DNA from: Eubacteriales bacterium
Lineage (GTDB): Bacteria > Bacillota > Clostridia > Lachnospirales > Lachnospiraceae
Direction: 5' to 3'
DNA: 64,000 nucleotides
Assembly (NCBI GenBank): GCA_030524715.1
Contig: JAUNGB010000010.1
Coordinates: 1 to 64,000, forward strand
Shown: piece by piece, positions 59,482 to 64,000 of the stretch
Position numbering within the stretch: position 1 is the first letter of the stretch
Layout of the letters: every line of letters begins with the position of its first letter
Notes under the pieces: generated by a model
What the model saw: the letters and a program-made list of their open reading frames with translations, nothing else
What the model was told of the DNA's origin: nothing
Databases searched by the model: none
Made by a program: the position numbers and the translations under genes

Positions 59482-60988
59482 GGCTGATATATCTCTCCTT
59501 TAAGGCGGCCCTGTCTATTTTTCCGTTTTTATTTAAAGGAAGCTGCTCCATAAACACGTATTTATTGGGGCACATATACTTGGGCAGATACACCTGAAGA
59601 TCTTTGACGATCCTCCTGTCGCAGGCTTCCTCCGCCTGATAGAACATATAGATCTTTTCCCGCTGGCCGTCATAAATGCAGCAGCTTCTGGAAATGTAAT
59701 CCAGGCTGTCCAGCACCGTTTCAATTTCACCCAGCTCGATCCTGTGTCCCATATGCTTGATCTGAAAATCCCGGCGGGTCACATAATAAAGCTCTCCATC
59801 CCGGTATCTTCCCAGATCCCCGGTGCGGTAAATCAGTTCCGGATAATCCTGATTCAGCGGATTCTGGCAGAATGCCTTCTCCGTTGCCTCCGGATTTCGG
59901 TAATAACCAAGAGCCAGGGACGTTCCTCTGACACAGATTTCACCGATTTCGTTCTCCCCGGCAGGCTGGTTCTGCTCATTTAATAAGAACATCTCTGTAT
60001 TGGGGAAGGCCGTTCCGATTGGCAGCGTCTCATTCAGGCCAAATTCCCGGTCAACGATATAATAGCTGCAGTTGCAGGTGATCTCCGTGGGTCCGTAGAG
60101 ATTTACATACATGGCGTCCGGCAGCTTTTCCCTCCAGTAGTTCAGCACCTTCACAGGCATAACCTCTCCGGAAAACATGATCTTCTTCAGGTATTTCGGA
60201 AGATCCCGTTCCAGGCCTTTAAAGGACGCGGTCAACGCCAGGGCGGAAACTGCCCATATCACCGTGGTGATCTTCTTCTCATTCAGATAAGGGATCAGCT
60301 CCTTCGGGAAAGAGATCATCCTCTGGGTTACGATACACATGGTAGCGCCGTTTCGCAGGGTGGAATAAATATCCTTTACTGACACGTCAAAATCAAAGGG
60401 CGCCTGATTGCCGAACACTTCATTCTCGTCAAATCCAAAGCAGTCTGCAAACTGCTCTACCAGATCGATCACGGATCTGTGGCACACCAGGACGCCTTTG
60501 GGCGTTCCGGTTGAACCGGAGGTATAGATCGCATACAAAGGATTCGTATCGATATGGCGCTTCCGGATATCCAGAAGAAGTTCTTCGTCCGCCTCTGTTC
60601 CCACGATCTCTTCATAAAACAAAACTTCTCCGTCATAGTCAAGACTCAGGACAAACTCCCTGTCGGACTCTCTGCACAGCAGGCAGAGAGGATGTACGCT
60701 TTTCAGGATCATGGAAATCCTTCCGGGCGGAAGCTTTTTGCCTACCGGAACATAGAAATTGTCGCTGTAAACGCTTCCCATAAACATTTCCAGACTCTCG
60801 ATTTCCCGATCGATCAGGACTGCGACCGGTTTACATGTCCGGCCCATCCGCGCGATCCTGGTACCGATGCTTCTGGCGTTCCTGATGCATTCCTTATAGG
60901 TGATCTCATGCAGCGGATCCGCAAACACTACCTTGTCAGGGTGCTTTTCTCCTGCACGCTCCAGATAATCCAATACGTTGTATACCAT
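59468..60988 (-). CDS. DltA-like amino-acid adenylating ligase
   Basis: This stand-alone adenylation enzyme has 506 residues and activates an amino acid with ATP for loading on a carrier protein. Core motifs are present: YAIYTSGSTGTPKGVLV (A3), NQAPFDFDVSVKDIY (A4, as in DltA), NLYGPTEITC (A5), YRTGDLGRYRDGEL (A7) and NKNGKIDR with the catalytic Lys (A10). In DltA the specificity segment is FCGEVLP, whose Cys is linked to D-alanine choice. Here it reads FSGEVMP, so another amino acid or looser choice is likely. GAGGG precedes the ATG. No dltB or dltD is adjacent, unlike a teichoic-acid alanylation operon. Confidence 0.9.
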   Translation of the reverse strand: MVYNVLDYLERAGEKHPDKVVFADPLHEITYKECIRNARSIGTRIARMGRTCKPVAVLIDREIESLEMFMGSVYSDNFYVPVGKKLPPGRISMILKSVHPLCLLCRESDREFVLSLDYDGEVLFYEEIVGTEADEELLLDIRKRHIDTNPLYAIYTSGSTGTPKGVLVCHRSVIDLVEQFADCFGFDENEVFGNQAPFDFDVSVKDIYSTLRNGATMCIVTQRMISFPKELIPYLNEKKITTVIWAVSALALTASFKGLERDLPKYLKKIMFSGEVMPVKVLNYWREKLPDAMYVNLYGPTEITCNCSYYIVDREFGLNETLPIGTAFPNTEMFLLNEQNQPAGENEIGEICVRGTSLALGYYRNPEATEKAFCQNPLNQDYPELIYRTGDLGRYRDGELYYVTRRDFQIKHMGHRIELGEIETVLDSLDYISRSCCIYDGQREKIYMFYQAEEACDRRIVKDLQVYLPKYMCPNKYVFMEQLPLNKNGKIDRAALKERYISHGKN

Positions 60989-61079
60989 TTAGTATCCCTC
61001 ATTTTCAATCTTTATGAAATATTTTCTTTGCTTTCTAACATAGCAGATGCGTACGGCTTTGTCAATTCCCTTACCGAAG

Positions 61080-62492
61080 TCACTTCTTATTTTTAATAAA
61101 CAGTGAAAATTCTACGCCGCCGTCCACATTCCGTACTCCCACTCCGCCTTCATGGGCAAGGGCCGCCTGTTTGACGATCGAAAGCCCGATCCCGAAGCTG
61201 TCCTCGTCTCTTGTCCTTGCCGGATTCCCCTTATAAAACACATTCCAGAGTTTTTCCTGCTCTTCCTGTGGAATAGGGTTTCCTTCATTAAACACAGAAA
61301 AATAAACCCTTTCCTCCGTCTCCCATGCTCGGATGCGGATCCGGCCGTTTTTCTTTCCGTAACGGACCGCGTTTTTTACATAATTATAAAGCGCCCTGTG
61401 GAGCATTTCGTAATCTGCCCTTATGGTTCCCGAAATTTCATTTTGTTCCTCATTGAGTCCGGTACGCTTTGGAAATTCATTTTCGCAGCTTTTCCAGATA
61501 CTGTCAAGCAGTGTCCTCACTGAAAACTCTGTTTTCTGAACAGTTTCAGCGCTGTTTTCATAGGAAGAAAACTCCAGCATCTGGCGGATCAGAGAATCCA
61601 TACGCTCACACTCGTCAGAAATGACCTGGCAGTATTTTTCCAGCTTTTCCGGATGTTCTCTGGAAATATAGGGCATATTTTCCGCATAGCCCATGATCAC
61701 GGCAGTTGGCGTTTTCAGCTCGTGGGCCATATTTCTCACAAGCGCCTTGCGAAGCTCCACGTCTTTTTTAAGGCTTTCCAGCGCTTCCTTCAGCCTGTCT
61801 GACATGGTATTTACAGATTCGGCAAGCATCCCAAGCTCATCGCTGCTTTTTACATCCACAGAATTTTCGAAATTCAGCTTTGCGATCTGGGTTGTAACCT
61901 GATTGATCTCCCGGATAGGCTGTACCATTTTGCCGGACAGATAAATAATAATGGGGATCCCGCACAGAAGAGTCACCACCGCCGCGATCACATAACAGAT
62001 CTCCATTACCATCATACTGCTGTTTAAGCCTGTGATGGATTTACGGATAATAACGTAGCCGTCTCCCTTAATATAATTGATCTGAAGGAAGGACGCTTTG
62101 TTTTTGTCGTCAAAGCTGCTGAAAAAGACTTTCCCGCTCTTATTCAGCTCTTCTTTTTTGTCCCGAAGGGTTTTCATGGTTTTTTCGCCCAAAGTTCCCC
62201 GGCTGATCTCCCAGTTTCTGGTGGCCGATACAATATGAAGTTCTTCGTCCGTCACCGTAATATCTATAGTATTGTTAAAAGCCAGATCATCCATATCCTC
62301 CCGCTCCAGGGCCCAGTCCGAATCCCCCAGCTTTTGGATAACCTCAGAGGCGACTGCATCCATCTTTTTGCTGTTCCAGTATTCTACAAGGCTTTTTTTC
62401 AAAAGGCCGGAGATTCCAAGAACAAACAGCAGAAATCCCACGATCAGAATACAGCCTGCAAAAATGTATTTCTTTCTCAGTGAATTTTTCAT
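61080..62492 (-). CDS. Sensor histidine kinase (second two-component system)
   Basis: The kinase has 470 residues. A membrane segment at about residues 8-30, an external sensor domain of about 125 residues and a second segment near 170-190 are followed by a HAMP domain (VQPIREINQVTTQIAKLNF). The phosphorylated His is in RNMAHELKTPTAVI, the N box reads LYNYVKNAVRYG and the ATP lid DSFGIGLSIVKQA. The ATG at 62492 overlaps the regulator stop by four bases and has GGAGGA upstream; the longer frame adds 21 residues. The signal is unknown. The next gene beyond the regulator is a MATE exporter, which is a possible target. Confidence 0.92.
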   Translation of the reverse strand: MKNSLRKKYIFAGCILIVGFLLFVLGISGLLKKSLVEYWNSKKMDAVASEVIQKLGDSDWALEREDMDDLAFNNTIDITVTDEELHIVSATRNWEISRGTLGEKTMKTLRDKKEELNKSGKVFFSSFDDKNKASFLQINYIKGDGYVIIRKSITGLNSSMMVMEICYVIAAVVTLLCGIPIIIYLSGKMVQPIREINQVTTQIAKLNFENSVDVKSSDELGMLAESVNTMSDRLKEALESLKKDVELRKALVRNMAHELKTPTAVIMGYAENMPYISREHPEKLEKYCQVISDECERMDSLIRQMLEFSSYENSAETVQKTEFSVRTLLDSIWKSCENEFPKRTGLNEEQNEISGTIRADYEMLHRALYNYVKNAVRYGKKNGRIRIRAWETEERVYFSVFNEGNPIPQEEQEKLWNVFYKGNPARTRDEDSFGIGLSIVKQAALAHEGGVGVRNVDGGVEFSLFIKNKK

Positions 62493-63172
62493 GCAGGTTC
62501 CTCCGGCTGGAATACATATCCTGTCCCCCGGACAGTCCGGATATAACTTCCGCAATGGCCCAGATCTGTCCTGAGCATCTTGATATGGGTGTCTATGGTG
62601 CGGATATCCCCCTCGTAGTCAAAGCCCCAGATACGCTCCAGTATCTGATCTCTGGTCAGGACAATATTCCTGTTTTCCATAAGATATAACAAAAGCTGGT
62701 ATTCCTTATTGGTCAGAACAGCCTCCTTTCCCCGGACAAGCACCCTGTGTCCGTCCAGATCTATTTCCAGATCCTGAATCTTCCATTTCTCTGTTTCGGC
62801 TGCTTTTGATTTAAATGCAAGAGCCGCGCGTATCCTTGCCAGCAATACCCTTCCATGAAAAGGCTTAGCCACATAGTCGCTGGCCCCTGATTCAAAGCCC
62901 TTCAGTTCATTTACGGTATCTCCAAGGGCGGTCAGCATAATGACAGGGATCTCGCTGGTCCTTCGTATTTCCTTTAAAACCTCCACGCCGCCTTTTCCGG
63001 GCATCATAATATCCAGAAGGATCAGATCCAGATCCGGATGCGCGGCAAAGCATTCCAGCGCCTGGTTCCCATCCTCTGCTTCTATTACCTCATAAGCCTC
63101 TTTTTCCAGAATATCTCTCAAAAGATCACGCAGCAGATAATCATCATCTGCGATCAGTATTTTTTGTCCCAC
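62489..63172 (-). CDS. OmpR-family response regulator (second two-component system)
   Basis: A 227-residue regulator. The receiver begins GQKILIADDDYLLRD, the phosphoacceptor Asp is in LILLDIMMPGKGG, with VIMLTALGD and YVAKPFHGR after it. The winged helix has LTNKEYQLLLYLMENRNIVL and ends VRGTGYVFQ. The longest frame starts at 63265, but a GTG at 63172 with GGAGGT six bases upstream gives the normal receiver start, so GTG is preferred. It is co-translated with the kinase and divergent from the MATE gene across 221 bases. Confidence 0.92.
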   Translation of the reverse strand: MGQKILIADDDYLLRDLLRDILEKEAYEVIEAEDGNQALECFAAHPDLDLILLDIMMPGKGGVEVLKEIRRTSEIPVIMLTALGDTVNELKGFESGASDYVAKPFHGRVLLARIRAALAFKSKAAETEKWKIQDLEIDLDGHRVLVRGKEAVLTNKEYQLLLYLMENRNIVLTRDQILERIWGFDYEGDIRTIDTHIKMLRTDLGHCGSYIRTVRGTGYVFQPEEPA

Positions 63173-63274
63173 TTTGGTACCTCCATCACATCGTCTGCTC
63201 TTTTTTCTGTCACACATAGTATACACGATTTTGAAAGCTGAAACAATTACGTAATACATTTTCAAAAAAAATTA

Positions 63275-63304
63275 TTGACTTTTTGACAAAAAAAATAGTA
63301 TGAT
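63275..63304 (+). promoter_or_regulatory. Promoter of the MATE gene
   Basis: TTGACT at 63275-63280, an 18-base spacer and TATGAT at 63299-63304. The expected start near 63311 is exactly the first base of the terminator hairpin. A second TTGACA at 63283 is too close to the -10 to be used. Confidence 0.6.
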
Positions 63305-63310
63305 ACAACT

Positions 63311-63361
63311 AAAGCGTGTGGCGTAACTGCGTAAATCCAGTTGTAACCACACGCTTTTTTT
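63311..63361 (+). terminator. Intrinsic terminator in the MATE leader (possible attenuator)
   Basis: AAAGCGTGTGG at 63311-63321 pairs perfectly with CCACACGCTTT at 63347-63357, with an inner GTAACTG/CAGTT arm, then a run of Ts. No plus-strand gene lies before it and no promoter after it, so it stands between the MATE promoter and its start codon. Confidence 0.75.
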
Positions 63362-63393
63362 ATTGTTACAAAAAAGCTTTGGAGGAGTTAAAA

Positions 63394-64000
63394 ATGGAGA
63401 AAAAGTCAAATACCTTTCTTGAAACTGAACCCATTGGCACACTGATGAGAAAGTATGCGGTGCCATGTATTATTTCCCTGCTGGTAGCGGCATTGTACAA
63501 TATTGTCGATCAGATCTTCATTGCCAATGCGGACTATCTCGGTTCTTATGGAAACGCTGCCAATACGGTGGTTTTCCCGCTGACCGTGGTGGCGCTTTCA
63601 CTGGCGGTAATGATCGGCGACGGCTGCTGCGCCTTTGTCAGCATCAGTCTCGGCGCAAATAAAAAACAGGATGCCCACCGCAGTATCGGAAGCGCCATCG
63701 TCCTTTGTATCATTATCAGCGTCATCCTGACCGCTGTTTACCTGATCTTTCAAGAGCCGATTCTGACTATGTTCGGCGGACGTGTCAATGAAGATACCTT
63801 CCATCACGCAAAGGAATATTTCTTCTGGATCACTGTGGGCGTACCTTTCTATATGTTCGGACAGGCAATGAATCCTATCATAAGATCAGACGGAAGCCCG
63901 AAATTTGCCATGATGTGCACCCTGGCCGGAGCTCTTACAAACATCATTCTGGACCCGATCTTTATTTTTATTTTTAAATGGGGAATGATGGGCGCCGCCG
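63394..64000 (+). CDS. MATE-family efflux transporter, cut off by window end
   Basis: The first 202 residues of a multidrug and toxin extrusion transporter that exports cationic compounds using a sodium or proton gradient. The start reads FLETEPIGTLMRKYAVPCI. The first membrane segment holds ALYNIVDQIFIAN and the NorM-like VVFPLTVVALSLAVMIGDGC. About five membrane segments are visible, with PIIRSDGSPKFAMM at the family's conserved position. GGAGGAG precedes the ATG at 63394. The hairpin leader upstream suggests expression controlled by read-through, and the divergent two-component system may also act on it. Confidence 0.92.
   Translation, partial: MEKKSNTFLETEPIGTLMRKYAVPCIISLLVAALYNIVDQIFIANADYLGSYGNAANTVVFPLTVVALSLAVMIGDGCCAFVSISLGANKKQDAHRSIGSAIVLCIIISVILTAVYLIFQEPILTMFGGRVNEDTFHHAKEYFFWITVGVPFYMFGQAMNPIIRSDGSPKFAMMCTLAGALTNIILDPIFIFIFKWGMMGAA

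Noticed and set aside
57881-60988. Standard dlt operon for teichoic-acid D-alanylation
   Set aside because: DltB and DltD are absent, a GNAT is inserted and the ligase selectivity Cys is replaced by Ser.

Overview
The window looks like chromosomal DNA of a gut Lachnospiraceae bacterium (class Clostridia). The clues are moderate GC, strong GGAGG ribosome binding sites, the hprK-glcK-uvrC-ftsH gene set, a DUF6062 protein and many glycan-use operons under AraC-type regulators. The species cannot be fixed from the sequence. About 50 protein genes, one partial tRNA-Ser, roughly a dozen hairpin terminators and several repeat families are supported. There is no rRNA, CRISPR array, insertion sequence or prophage.

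Region by region. 1-9.3 kb is housekeeping: tRNA-Ser, ispD, and the t6A tRNA-modification genes tsaE-tsaB-rimI. These are separated from tsaD by rnz and an opposing yfhO-like membrane-protein gene whose reading frame runs 372 bases through rimI in antisense. ppiB and yigZ follow. 9.6-12.3 kb is a class A penicillin-binding protein with an Asn/Asp/Gly tail. 12.4-26 kb is a plant-glycoside locus: GH3, GPH/MFS transporter, two GH78 rhamnosidases, an esterase, GH43 and an AraC regulator. Its three promoters share one 30-bp dyad placed over a weak -35, so it reads as a three-operon regulon. 26-27.3 kb is a lone RecF/OLD-like ATPase with a frayed 3' end.

27.7-34 kb is glcK, hprK, uvrC and ftsH. 34.3-37.9 kb is a small redox block: a DUF134-NifX fusion, a Crp/Fnr regulator, a CoA-disulfide-reductase-like flavoprotein with a rhodanese domain, and thioredoxin. 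At its centre are two mirror-image consensus promoters inside a perfect palindrome. 38.1-39.6 kb is a DUF1846 protein.

39.7-49.3 kb is a lacto-N-biose/galacto-N-biose locus: GH112 phosphorylase, sugar ABC importer, nucleotidyltransferase, NahK-like kinase, AraC regulator and nagB. Disaccharide would be imported and phosphorolysed to Gal-1-P plus HexNAc. The HexNAc would be phosphorylated at C1 and the sugar 1-phosphates handled by the nucleotidyltransferase. 49.5-52.4 kb is an unassigned trio of an ATP-grasp ligase and two alpha/beta hydrolases.

53.8-57.7 kb is a Pho-type two-component system plus a Na/Pi cotransporter, with PhoP-like boxes at the cotransporter promoter. 57.9-61 kb is a compact DltA-like ligase, GNAT and carrier-protein trio ending in greA, with no dltB or dltD nearby. 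61-64 kb is a second two-component system and the start of a MATE exporter with a terminator hairpin in its leader.

Starts were chosen by ribosome binding site, so several genes begin inside the longest open frame. Functions rest on motif recognition by eye. No searches were run.
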